NCBI GenBank assembly: GCA_045648765.1
Contig: JAZROQ010000063.1
Span: 1 to 40,111 of the forward strand
Direction: 5' to 3'
Source: RGIG3009 sp045648765
GTDB lineage: Bacteria; Bacillota; Clostridia; Oscillospirales; Acutalibacteraceae
Length of the DNA stretch: 40,111 nt
The translations under genes and the position numbers were made by a program. Below the pieces are notes generated by a model. It saw nothing but the letters and a program-made list of their open reading frames with translations, was not told the origin of the DNA and did not search any database. Positions 15,030 through 23,697 of this stretch are shown in pieces; the stretch's first letter is position 1, and each line of letters opens with the position of its first letter.

Positions 15030-17309
15030 ATGAGTTCTCGTCATCAACAGGATGTTTCAATGCGGGCTCCGTCCCGTCGGATGTGGCAAAAAAGCACAGC
15101 TGTTTTGTTGGCTGTGGCAGTTTGTTTTGGCGCGGTGGTTTGCAAGTTAGCGACGCTTCAACTCAGTCAGCACGGTACGTGGCAGGCGCTTGCGACAGAG
15201 CAACAACTGACAGATAGCATCATTTCGGATAAGCGGGGCGACATTGTTGACCGCAACGGCGTGATTTTGGCGCACAGCGTGGAGGTCGCCACCGTTATTA
15301 TGATGCCGTCCGAAATCCCCGACGAGCAAACGCGACGTTTGATTTGTGATGAGTTGTCCTCGTTGCTGGGCGTTTCTAAAGAACGGCTCGAAAAGCAAAC
15401 GAAAAAAACAAGTTCGCGCTATGAGGTGGTCAAAGCAAAAATTGACCAAAAGGTAAGCGCCCAATTTGTTGGGTGGGTGCGCGAACATAATTTGGCTGGT
15501 GTTTTTCGAATAATTCAAGATTACAAGCGGGAATATCCGCTTGGTACAACCCTTTCGTGTGTGTTGGGGTTTACCGGGACTGACAACACCGGCCTGGAAG
15601 GGTTGGAAGCAAAGTATAACGACTATTTAGCCGGAAAAGCGGGACGCATTATTACCACAAAAAATGGTTGGGGCGATGCGCTGCCAAACGATATTCAGTT
15701 TGAAACCACCGTTGATGCGGTCGAGGGAAATACCTTGCACCTTACGATCGACAGTAACATTCAACGTATGGTGGAAAAGTATTTGGAAGTTGCTGTCAAA
15801 GAAACGGGTGCCGCGAACCGCGCTGCATCGATTGTGATGGATGTTAAAACAGGCGAAGTGTTGGCAATGGCAACCAAAGGGGATTATGACTTAAATAATC
15901 CTCGCGTTTTGCAAAACCCAACCCAAGCAGCGATGATTGCGGGTTTGGCCGACGATTTACAAGCAGCCGCTTTTTTGGAAGCGTTGCAAAAGCAATGGAA
16001 AAACAAAGCTATTTCGGAGTTTTATGAACCGGGATCGGTTTTTAAAATTTTTACCGCTTCCATGGCTATGCAAGAAAAATTGGTTTCCGAAAAATCACAC
16101 TTTTTTTGCAACGGCACCTATACAATGGCGGGTGTGCGAACCATGAAATGCCACGTATATCCCCGCAGTCACGGAAGTCAAAACTTGGCGCAAGCCATTT
16201 CTCATTCGTGTAATCCCGCGTTTATGACAATCGGTTCTTTGGTGGGAACAACACTATTCCCGCAATACCACGAACGGTTTGGGTTTACGTCGCTTACCGG
16301 CATTGATATGCTGGGAGAAGCGCGTGTGACCCCCAGCCTTTATCACAAGGCTTCTGCGATAACGGCGGTGGATGTAGCCACTTCGTCGATTGGTCAAACG
16401 TTCAAAGTTACACCCATTCAAATGATAAGCGGTGTGTGCGCCGTGGCGAGTGACGGACAACTTCGTCAACCGTTTGTGGGCGCGCGGGTAACCTCTCCCG
16501 ACGGAGAAATACTGTTTCAAAACAAAGCAACGGTAAAACGGCGGGTCATTTCGCAGGACACCGCGACCCGCATATCGGGTTTGTTGGAAGGTGTGGTCGA
16601 TGGCGGCGGCGCCAAAAACGCCTATGTTGCCGGATACCGCGTGGCGGGTAAAACCGGCACCTCCGAAAAAACAGACCAAGCCGCCCAAAACGGCGGCAGA
16701 AAAAACGTGGTGGCATCTTTTTGTGGGTTTGCGCCGGCAAATGACCCCCAAATAGCCGTAATTGTTATGGTTGACGAGCCGCAAACGTATATCCGTTACG
16801 GTGGCACGTTGGCCGCGCCGGTTGCACAAAAAATTTTTGCCGATGTTTTGCCGTATCTGGGGGTAGAACCCCAATACAAAACGGAAGAACAAAAACAAAT
16901 GCAAGTAACCATGCCCGATGTGGTGGGCAAATCTACCGCAGCGGCGCAAATGTTGCTCAAAGCACAAGGGCTGTCTTGCCATGTACAAGGGCAGGGAACA
17001 GTAATTGCGCAAAGTCCCGCCGCAGGAGAAGTCTTGCTAAAAGGCGGAACGGCGGTATTGTATACCGATGCGCTTGCGGGCGAAACGGTTTTGGTGCCAC
17101 ACGTGGTGGGCAAAACATTGTCCGAAGCCAACAAACTGTTGACCGAAAGCGGGCTGAATATGCGCGTACACGGCTGGACAGCCGATGTCAAAAACGTGAA
17201 CACCGCTACACAAGCAACTGTTTGTGTTCAAAATCTATCGGAAGGAACGCGTGTTGCAAAAGGGGCGGTTGTGGATATTACTCTTTTGTATCAAGATGCC
17301 ATAGCGTGA
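15030..17309 (+). CDS. Second class B PBP with two PASTA domains (tandem paralogue)
   Basis: A 759-residue paralogue of the preceding PBP with the same architecture: membrane helix at about 22-42, DKRGDIVDRNGVIL pedestal motif, SVFK (Ser336), SCN (393-395), KTG (541-543), then PASTA repeats beginning near MPDVVGKSTAAAQ and VPHVVGKTLSEAN. The close similarity (EYPLKNLL/EYPLGTTL, SSIGQTFKVTP, GYRVxGKTGTSEKT) indicates an old tandem duplication. The start is the ATG following GAAAGGA; an in-frame ATG 18 nt earlier has no ribosome site. It is followed by murE after 9 nt. One of the two probably serves division and the other spore cortex synthesis. Confidence 0.93.
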   Translation: MSSRHQQDVSMRAPSRRMWQKSTAVLLAVAVCFGAVVCKLATLQLSQHGTWQALATEQQLTDSIISDKRGDIVDRNGVILAHSVEVATVIMMPSEIPDEQTRRLICDELSSLLGVSKERLEKQTKKTSSRYEVVKAKIDQKVSAQFVGWVREHNLAGVFRIIQDYKREYPLGTTLSCVLGFTGTDNTGLEGLEAKYNDYLAGKAGRIITTKNGWGDALPNDIQFETTVDAVEGNTLHLTIDSNIQRMVEKYLEVAVKETGAANRAASIVMDVKTGEVLAMATKGDYDLNNPRVLQNPTQAAMIAGLADDLQAAAFLEALQKQWKNKAISEFYEPGSVFKIFTASMAMQEKLVSEKSHFFCNGTYTMAGVRTMKCHVYPRSHGSQNLAQAISHSCNPAFMTIGSLVGTTLFPQYHERFGFTSLTGIDMLGEARVTPSLYHKASAITAVDVATSSIGQTFKVTPIQMISGVCAVASDGQLRQPFVGARVTSPDGEILFQNKATVKRRVISQDTATRISGLLEGVVDGGGAKNAYVAGYRVAGKTGTSEKTDQAAQNGGRKNVVASFCGFAPANDPQIAVIVMVDEPQTYIRYGGTLAAPVAQKIFADVLPYLGVEPQYKTEEQKQMQVTMPDVVGKSTAAAQMLLKAQGLSCHVQGQGTVIAQSPAAGEVLLKGGTAVLYTDALAGETVLVPHVVGKTLSEANKLLTESGLNMRVHGWTADVKNVNTATQATVCVQNLSEGTRVAKGAVVDITLLYQDAIA

Positions 17310-17318
17310 GGTGTAAAA

Positions 17319-18797
17319 ATGAAACTTCATGAAGTATTAAAAGAAATCGAATATAGCGGCTCACTCTTACCTGAAACCGAGATAACCGCGCTTTGCCGTG
17401 ATTCTCGAAAAGTGGAAAAAGGGTGCGCATTTGTTTGCATTGTCGGGACCGGCGTGGATAGCCATGCTTTTGCCGAGCAAGCATTGGCAGATGGCGCCGC
17501 CGCTTTGATTGTTGAACGCGATTTGGGGTTGCCAAAACAAGTGTTGGTACAAAGCACACGTTTTGCGTGGGCGGTTATGTGTGCTAACTGGTTTGATCGT
17601 CCTACCGAACGATTAAAACTGATAGGCATTACGGGAACAAACGGAAAGACAAGTACTTCGTATTTGTTAAAAGGTGTGCTGGAACAAGCGGGATACCGCG
17701 TGGGGTTAATTGGCACCATTCAAAACATGATTGGTGACCGTGTGGTAGAAACGGCGCACACCACACCCGATTCGTACGAACTGCAACAACTGTTTTGTCA
17801 AATGGCAGATGAAGGTTGCGACTATGCGGTGATGGAGGTTTCCTCTCACGCGCTCGACCAAGAACGCGTGGCGGGTTGCCAGTTTGAAGCGGGAATTTTT
17901 ACGAATTTAACACAAGACCATTTGGATTACCATAAAACAATGGAGCAATATGCTGCGGCAAAAGCAAAATTGTTTTCGCGGTGCAAAACAGCGGTTCTTA
18001 ACAAAGACGATGCATGGCATGCCGTTATGAGCGAGGGGGCTTTTTGCCAAAAAGTTACGTTTTCGTTGCAAGATAACAGCGCCGATTACACCGCGCGAAA
18101 CGTGCGGTGTCGCCCCGACGGTGTCGATTTTGAGTGTGTGGGCGTGGGTGTTATCGGACGTATTCGGTTGGCAACACCGGGACGTTTTTCGGCGTATAAC
18201 GCGTTGGCGGCGGCAGCGTGTGCTTCTGCGCTGGGCGTGTCGTTTGATATTGTTAAAACCGCCCTTTGTAGTTTTGGATTGGTCAAAGGTCGTGCCGAGG
18301 TTGTGCCGACAAGTGATGACTTTACCGTGGTAATTGATTTTGCGCATACCCCTGACGGTTTGGAAAACATTTGCGAAACGCTCAACACTTGCAAAGCGGG
18401 TCGACTGGTAACGGTGTTTGGTTGTGGCGGTGATCGCGATCGCACAAAACGTCCCAAAATGGGCGCTACAGCTGCCCGTCTTTCGGATTTTGTGGTGGTG
18501 ACGTCGGATAACCCGCGGAGCGAAGAACCCACCGCCATCATCGATGATATATTGGAAGGTTTGAGGGATACAAAAACTCCGTACATGGTGATTCCAAATC
18601 GCATAGAAGCCATTACTTGGGCAGTGGAAAATGCAAAAACGGGTGACACCGTATTACTTGCGGGGAAAGGCCACGAAACATATCAGATTTTAAAAGACAA
18701 AACCATTCACTTGGACGAACGTGAAGTGGTGGCAACGGCTTTGCAAAGTCGTGAAAAAAAGCAGTGTCATATTTTGTCAGTTGAGAATGAGGAGTAA
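17319..18797 (+). CDS. murE: UDP-MurNAc-tripeptide synthetase (meso-DAP type)
   Basis: A 492-residue Mur ligase that adds the third residue to UDP-MurNAc-Ala-Glu in the cytoplasm. ATP loop GITGTNGKTS (P-loop 106-111), AHTTPDSYELQ, EVSSHALDQERV, the KAKLF segment (carbamylated-Lys region), HTPDGL, and GCGGDRDRTKRPKMG. DNPR at 397-400 is the meso-diaminopimelate specificity motif; lysine-adding MurE enzymes have a different sequence there. So the wall probably carries mDAP. GTGAGGTG precedes the ATG. Usually murF and murD would be near; neither is in this cluster. Confidence 0.96.
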   Translation: MKLHEVLKEIEYSGSLLPETEITALCRDSRKVEKGCAFVCIVGTGVDSHAFAEQALADGAAALIVERDLGLPKQVLVQSTRFAWAVMCANWFDRPTERLKLIGITGTNGKTSTSYLLKGVLEQAGYRVGLIGTIQNMIGDRVVETAHTTPDSYELQQLFCQMADEGCDYAVMEVSSHALDQERVAGCQFEAGIFTNLTQDHLDYHKTMEQYAAAKAKLFSRCKTAVLNKDDAWHAVMSEGAFCQKVTFSLQDNSADYTARNVRCRPDGVDFECVGVGVIGRIRLATPGRFSAYNALAAAACASALGVSFDIVKTALCSFGLVKGRAEVVPTSDDFTVVIDFAHTPDGLENICETLNTCKAGRLVTVFGCGGDRDRTKRPKMGATAARLSDFVVVTSDNPRSEEPTAIIDDILEGLRDTKTPYMVIPNRIEAITWAVENAKTGDTVLLAGKGHETYQILKDKTIHLDEREVVATALQSREKKQCHILSVENEE

Positions 18798-18802
18798 TAA
18801 AA

Positions 18803-19822
18803 ATGGAAAGAACAATCCTATCGGTGGTGAGCGTTGTCAGTGCGCTTGCGGCATACTTTTTGTCGGAAAGACTGGGAAAAGTGATGATTCCCACGTTACA
18901 TCGGCTAAAATTTGGGCAGACCATTCGTGAAGAAGGACCCGCATGGCATCAAAAAAAGCAAGGAACACCAACGATGGGCGGCATCATTTTTATTGGAGCC
19001 ATGCTTATCGTTTCGGCAGTGGCAATGATAATTTGCCAGTTGTTTTTGCCGATTAAAGTGGTGAGCTCGGCGGTTTCTCGCGGCACAACGGTTCGGTTGT
19101 TTGCGGGATGGTTAATGGCAATTGGCTTTGGCGTCATCGGATTTTTGGATGATTTTATCAAAGTTGTCAAAAAACGCAACTTGGGACTCACCAGCCGACA
19201 AAAGTTATTGGCTCAAATTGTGGTTTCGGGAGCGTATGCCTTGGCGGTTTATTTTGGCGGCGGAGCACATATTTATCTTCCGTTTGTTGGGCTTTGGAAT
19301 GCCGGTTTTTGGTTTGTTCCGATTTCGGTGTTTATTATTGTTGGTGTGACCAATGCCACCAACTTAACAGATGGTATCGACGGATTATGCTCCTCGGTAA
19401 CGTTAGTGGTGTGTTTGTTTTTAATGATTTTGTGCGGTCAATCCGTAGGTTTTAGCATTTTAACAGCAACCACCGCAGGCGCTTTGGCGGGATTCTTGGT
19501 TTGGAATTTCCACCCCGCGCGCGTGTTTATGGGCGATACCGGTTCGTTGTTTATCGGCGGCATACTCTGTGCCATAACGTTCGGTATTTGTCGACCGTTG
19601 TTGTTGCTGCCGATGGGCATTGTTTATGTGGCGGAAACGCTGTCGGTTATTTTGCAAGTGTGGTATTTCAAAAAAACCGGAGGCAAACGTCTTTTCAAAA
19701 TGAGCCCGTTACATCACCACTTTGAAATGTGTGGATGGAAAGAAAACAAAATTGTGGGGGTTTTCTCTGCAATAACAGCGGGTGGATGTTTGCTTGCGTT
19801 ATTGTTTGTAATTATTGGATAA
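18803..19822 (+). CDS. mraY: Phospho-MurNAc-pentapeptide transferase
   Basis: A 339-residue polytopic enzyme that moves phospho-MurNAc-pentapeptide onto undecaprenyl phosphate, forming lipid I. Signatures: EEGPAWHQKKQGTPTMGG in the first loop, GFGVIGFLDDFIKVV (catalytic Asp pair), NATNLTDGIDGL, FMGDTGSLFIGG, and the His motif MSPLHHHFEMCGWKENKIV. About ten membrane helices. ATGAGGAG is the ribosome site, 5 nt after murE. Confidence 0.97.
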   Translation: MERTILSVVSVVSALAAYFLSERLGKVMIPTLHRLKFGQTIREEGPAWHQKKQGTPTMGGIIFIGAMLIVSAVAMIICQLFLPIKVVSSAVSRGTTVRLFAGWLMAIGFGVIGFLDDFIKVVKKRNLGLTSRQKLLAQIVVSGAYALAVYFGGGAHIYLPFVGLWNAGFWFVPISVFIIVGVTNATNLTDGIDGLCSSVTLVVCLFLMILCGQSVGFSILTATTAGALAGFLVWNFHPARVFMGDTGSLFIGGILCAITFGICRPLLLLPMGIVYVAETLSVILQVWYFKKTGGKRLFKMSPLHHHFEMCGWKENKIVGVFSAITAGGCLLALLFVIIG

Positions 19823-19850
19823 GTCCCCCTTTTTTGAAAGGAGAAACGAA

Positions 19851-21062
19851 ATGGCTAAAAAGGAAAAAGCGGCAAACGCTGTACCCGAAAACGCCTTACA
19901 ACCTCAAAAAGAAAGCCGATTTAAGCTGTTTCGTACGGCGGGTTTTGACATGCCGTTTTTTATCTTGCTGATTTTGGTGTTGGCAGTAGGCTTAGTGTGC
20001 TTGTTTTCTGCAAGCTTTGCTTATTCTTACTACCGTAACGGCGGAGACAGCTACTATTACATTAAGCGGCAACTTATTTGGGCGGCATTGGGCGTTTTTG
20101 CCATGTTTGCAGCCTCCTATTTCCCGTACCGTGCGCTTAACCGTTTTGCTTTCCCGGTTATGTTTGTTTCGTGGGGGTTGCTGTTGCTGGTGCTGTTTTT
20201 GCCGGAAATACAAAACGTGCATCGATGGATACGTATTGCAGGCGTTCAATTTCAGCCTTCCGAGGTGGCAAAATTCGCGATTATTTTGTTGTTTGCGCAC
20301 CTTATTTCCGAACATCAAAACAGTATAAAAACGTTCAAACAAGGGTATCTTCCATTGATGGGTATTTTGGGTGTCACCTGTGCGCTTGTGTTTGTGGAGC
20401 CTCATCTTTCCGGCACAATTTTGCTGGTGGTCATCGGTTTGGTTATGATGTTTATTGGTGGAACACGGCCGCTATATTTGGTAGGCACGGTGGCACTTGG
20501 TGCTTTGGCGGTGTTGGTCATGGTGTTTGTTTTGGGGTATGAACAAGACCGTATACAAGTGTGGCTGGATCCTTTAGAAGTATATAATTCCAACGTGGTC
20601 TTCGAATCCGGTCAAAGCGGTCGTGATGCCGCGTGGCAAACGGTACAGTCGTTATATGCTATCGGGTCTGGCGGCTTGATGGGTGAAGGATTAGGTAACT
20701 CGCGGCAAAAACACTCCTTTTTGCCGGAACCGCAAAACGACTTTATTTTTGCCATTGTTTGTGAGGAACTTGGCTTCATCGGCGCTCTTTTGATTATTGT
20801 TTTGTTCGCCTTGCTTGTTTGGCGCGGTTTTTATATCGGTTTGCATGCGCCTGATAAATTTGGTTCTTTGTTAGCCATTGGGCTTACCGCGCAAGTCGGT
20901 ATTCAAGTAGCGTTTAATTTGGCGGTGGTAACGAACACGTTTCCCAACACCGGCATCAGTTTGCCGTTTTTCAGTTATGGGGGAACATCTTTGGTTATGT
21001 TGCTGGCGCAAATGGGTATTATTCTTTCGGTTTCTCGACACACAAAGAAAAAAACAACCTAA
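19851..21062 (+). CDS. ftsW: SEDS peptidoglycan polymerase FtsW/SpoVE
   Basis: A 403-residue SEDS glycosyltransferase. Ten hydrophobic helices follow a basic N-terminus. Markers: VGLVCLFSASFAYSYY at the first helix, WIRIAGVQFQPSEVAKFA (catalytic-side PSE motif), LVFVEPHLSGTILL (essential Asp replaced by Glu-Pro-His as in many family members), SGGLMGEGLGNSRQKHSFLPEPQNDFIFAIVCEELGF and FFSYGGTSL at the end. It polymerises lipid II at the septum with the class B PBPs encoded upstream. The start follows AAAGGAG; an in-frame ATG 36 nt upstream overlaps mraY. Could equally be called spoVE by position in Bacillus. Confidence 0.93.
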   Translation: MAKKEKAANAVPENALQPQKESRFKLFRTAGFDMPFFILLILVLAVGLVCLFSASFAYSYYRNGGDSYYYIKRQLIWAALGVFAMFAASYFPYRALNRFAFPVMFVSWGLLLLVLFLPEIQNVHRWIRIAGVQFQPSEVAKFAIILLFAHLISEHQNSIKTFKQGYLPLMGILGVTCALVFVEPHLSGTILLVVIGLVMMFIGGTRPLYLVGTVALGALAVLVMVFVLGYEQDRIQVWLDPLEVYNSNVVFESGQSGRDAAWQTVQSLYAIGSGGLMGEGLGNSRQKHSFLPEPQNDFIFAIVCEELGFIGALLIIVLFALLVWRGFYIGLHAPDKFGSLLAIGLTAQVGIQVAFNLAVVTNTFPNTGISLPFFSYGGTSLVMLLAQMGIILSVSRHTKKKTT

Positions 21063-21087
21063 CCGTTGTTTTTGGAGGAGGTAATTC

Positions 21088-22212
21088 ATGCGCGTTTTGA
21101 TGACCGGCGGCGGAACGGCGGGGCATATTAACCCGGCATTGACCATTGCCGCAAAAATCAAAAAAGAGCAGCCCGATGCGGAGTTCTTGTTTGTAGGGGC
21201 CCAGGGCAGAATGGAAACGGTGTTGGTACCTGCGGCAGGGTATTCGCTGAAAACCATAACTGTACAAGGATTTCAACGGAAAATAACTCTTAAAAATGTG
21301 CTAAAAAACGTCAAGGCGGCTTATCACGCCGTTACAGCGGGGTTTGAAGCAGCGCGAATTGTCAAAGATTTTGCGCCGGATATTGCCATTGGCACCGGCG
21401 GTTATGTTTGCGGACCGGTGCTGCGAGAAGCAGCCAAGCAGGGGGTTCCCGTGGTGGTGCACGAATCCAACGCGTATCCCGGTGTGACGGTAAAAATGCT
21501 TGCGCCCGTGGCAAAAGCGGTGCTCATTTCTGACGAAGCGGCGCGCAAATATTTGCCGAACACGGCAAATGTGATTGTTACCGGCAATCCACTGCGCGGT
21601 GACTTTACAGTAATGGATAAAAAGACGGCGCGTAAAGAACTGGGATTGGATGATCGCCCGTTTGTTTTATCTTTTGGCGGCAGCTTGGGCGCGCGCCCGA
21701 TTAACGATGCCATGGTGACGGTGTTGCAAAAAAACCAAGAAGAAAATGAACCGTTTCAATTTATGGTGGGTACCGGCCGCGGCGATACGTTTGGGCGTAT
21801 GCACCAGTTGCTAAAACAAGCGGGTGTTTCCGAAACGGCGGCAGTTACCGTTCGGGATTACATAGACGATATGCCGCGGTGTATGGCGGCGGCAGATTTG
21901 GTAATTTGTCGGTGCGGTGCCATGACGCTTAGTGAGTTGCCAATGATGCAAAAACCGGCAATATTAATTCCGTCGCCGTATGTGGCGGAAAACCATCAGT
22001 ATTTTAACGCCATGGCGTTGGCAAGCCGCGGCGCCGCCGTGTGCATTGAGGAAAAAGAATTGATTGGCAACCGTTTGTGGGAGGCTATCTGTTCTTTGGC
22101 GGGAGATGTCGAGGCACTTTCCCAAATGGGCGAGATTTCTGCGCGAATGGCGGTAACCGATGCCGATGACAAAATATATGCCGTGATTTGTGATGTGTTA
22201 AACAAACAGTAA
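21088..22212 (+). CDS. murG: Lipid II synthase MurG (GlcNAc transferase)
   Basis: A 374-residue GT28 glycosyltransferase at the inner membrane face that adds GlcNAc from UDP-GlcNAc to lipid I. GGGTAGHINPAL at residues 7-18 is the first glycine loop. GTGGYVCGPV, HESNAYPGVTVKML, LSFGGSLGARPIND (second glycine loop) and RCGAMTLSELPMMQKPAILIPSPYVAENHQ (UDP-binding region) are all present. GGAGGAGG is an exceptionally strong ribosome site. The gene ends at a hairpin. Confidence 0.97.
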   Translation: MRVLMTGGGTAGHINPALTIAAKIKKEQPDAEFLFVGAQGRMETVLVPAAGYSLKTITVQGFQRKITLKNVLKNVKAAYHAVTAGFEAARIVKDFAPDIAIGTGGYVCGPVLREAAKQGVPVVVHESNAYPGVTVKMLAPVAKAVLISDEAARKYLPNTANVIVTGNPLRGDFTVMDKKTARKELGLDDRPFVLSFGGSLGARPINDAMVTVLQKNQEENEPFQFMVGTGRGDTFGRMHQLLKQAGVSETAAVTVRDYIDDMPRCMAAADLVICRCGAMTLSELPMMQKPAILIPSPYVAENHQYFNAMALASRGAAVCIEEKELIGNRLWEAICSLAGDVEALSQMGEISARMAVTDADDKIYAVICDVLNKQ

Positions 22213-22216
22213 CCAA

Positions 22217-22247
22217 TTTGGGCTCGCCCTTTTTAGGCGGGCCCAAA
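22217..22247 (+). terminator. Hairpin after murG (weak terminator)
   Basis: 12-bp stem TTTGGGCTCGCC/GGCGGGCCCAAA with one G-T pair and loop CTTTTTA. There is no T-tract directly after it (a run of seven T comes 17 nt later), so it may act as an RNA processing or stability element rather than a full stop before murA. Confidence 0.5.
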
Positions 22248-22332
22248 CTGCTATGTTGTCACCCTTTTTTTACGCAGTCATAAGATGGGTTATAAGAAAG
22301 ATTCTGTTGACAGCGGGATGAGAGGTGTGTAT

Positions 22333-23592
22333 ATGTCGCGGTTATTAATTGAAGGCGGACGCCGATTGAATGGTTTTGTACATATTCACGGAGCAAAAAA
22401 CAGCGCGTTGCCAATTTTGGCGGCAACGCTTTTGGTGCCGGATGTTTGCGAAATTGAGAACTGTCCGTTTTTATCAGATGTTAACGCCGCTATGGGCATT
22501 TTAAGTCATTTGGGTTGTTCCGTTAAGCGAAGCGGGCATACCGTTACGGTGGATGCTTCTTGTGTTTATCACTCGGATATTCCCAATGCGCTTATGCGGG
22601 AAATGCGGTCATCCATTGTGTTTTTAGGTGCTATTGCAGCGCGGCTGGGCGAAGCGGAACTGTCGTTTCCCGGTGGTTGCGAATTGGGGCCGCGACCCAT
22701 TGATTTGCATTTAGCGGCGTTGCGAAAGATGGGACTTCTTATTCAAGAAGAAGGCGGAAGACTTCGTTGCCGTGCCGAAAAACGATTGGTTGGTTGCCCC
22801 ATTTCGTTGTCGTTTCCCAGCGTGGGAGCAACGGAAAACATCATTTTGGCGGCGGTGACGGCGCAAGGAGTAACTACCATATTTAATGCTGCCAGAGAAC
22901 CCGAAATTCAAGATCTATGTTCCTTTTTGAGTGCTTGTGGCGCCCGTATTTACGGCGCAGGAGAAGGCACGATAACCGTTGAAGGGGTTTCGCGCTTGAC
23001 GGGTTGCCGACACGCTGTTATTCCCGATCGCATTGAAACGGTTACTTATGCAACTGCGGCAGCCGTCACGGGTGGGTCGGTGTTGCTAAAAGACATTCAA
23101 CCCGAACCGTTACAGCCTTGCTTGGCAGTACTCGAAGAAATGGGGTGCCAAACAACGCTTTGGGAAAACGAGTGTTTGGTAACGGCACCCCCGCGGTTAC
23201 GCCGTGTACGCAGTGTGCGAACCTTGCCGTTTCCCGGTTTCCCCACCGATGCGCAGGCGCTGATTATGGCGGCGGCATGTGTAGCAAAAGGGACCAGCGT
23301 GTTTGTGGAAACCATTTTCGAAAGTCGATATAAACACGTGGGGGAATTACTGCGCATGGGCGCTAACATCAAAGCCGAGGGACGCGTTGCCGTGGTGGAA
23401 GGGGTGCCGCAGTTGTCGGGCGCACCGGTGGAGTGTACAGATTTGCGCGGTGGAGCGGCGCTGGTGTTGGCAGCGCTGTCGGCGCAAGGGGTTACCGAAA
23501 TTTCGGAACTGTATCATTTGGAAAGAGGCTATGAAGCGTTGGCAGAAACCCTATCACAAATAGGTGCTTCGACAAAGTTTTTGGAAAAATGA
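22333..23592 (+). CDS. murA: UDP-GlcNAc 1-carboxyvinyltransferase
   Basis: A 419-residue enolpyruvyl transferase, the first committed enzyme of peptidoglycan precursor synthesis (PEP plus UDP-GlcNAc). HGAKNSALPI with Lys22 and Asn23, FPGGCELGPRPIDLHL with the reactive Cys116 that fosfomycin alkylates, PDRIETVTYATAAA, PFPGFPTDAQALIMA, and the closing TDLRGGAALVLAAL. The start follows AGAGGTG; in-frame ATGs at 22285 and 22318 are less well placed. Last recognised cell-wall gene of the cluster. Some Bacillota have two copies (murA/murZ); which this is cannot be told. Confidence 0.95.
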   Translation: MSRLLIEGGRRLNGFVHIHGAKNSALPILAATLLVPDVCEIENCPFLSDVNAAMGILSHLGCSVKRSGHTVTVDASCVYHSDIPNALMREMRSSIVFLGAIAARLGEAELSFPGGCELGPRPIDLHLAALRKMGLLIQEEGGRLRCRAEKRLVGCPISLSFPSVGATENIILAAVTAQGVTTIFNAAREPEIQDLCSFLSACGARIYGAGEGTITVEGVSRLTGCRHAVIPDRIETVTYATAAAVTGGSVLLKDIQPEPLQPCLAVLEEMGCQTTLWENECLVTAPPRLRRVRSVRTLPFPGFPTDAQALIMAAACVAKGTSVFVETIFESRYKHVGELLRMGANIKAEGRVAVVEGVPQLSGAPVECTDLRGGAALVLAALSAQGVTEISELYHLERGYEALAETLSQIGASTKFLEK

Positions 23593-23595
23593 TTT

Positions 23596-23624
23596 ATCGA
23601 GGGGGTTTGCCCCTCGATTTTTTT
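23596..23624 (+). terminator. Rho-independent terminator ending the cell-wall cluster
   Basis: Stem ATCGAGGGG, loop GTTTG, stem CCCCTCGAT, then six T. Confidence 0.92.
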
Positions 23625-23645
23625 GTAAAAGCAACAAAAGCACGG

Positions 23646-23673
23646 TTGCTTTTGAGCGCAAATGTGGTACAAT
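23646..23673 (+). promoter_or_regulatory. Sigma-A promoter of the 307-aa membrane protein gene
   Basis: TTGCTT, a 16-bp spacer and TACAAT inside AATGTGGTACAATA. The same 14-mer occurs in the promoter at 25836-25864. Confidence 0.6.
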
Positions 23674-23697
23674 AAAAGGAAGAAAGGTGGGATAACC

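Noticed and set aside
19815..19850. Longer ftsW start at 19815
   Set aside because: It overlaps mraY and lacks a ribosome site, whereas AAAGGAG precedes the ATG at 19851.
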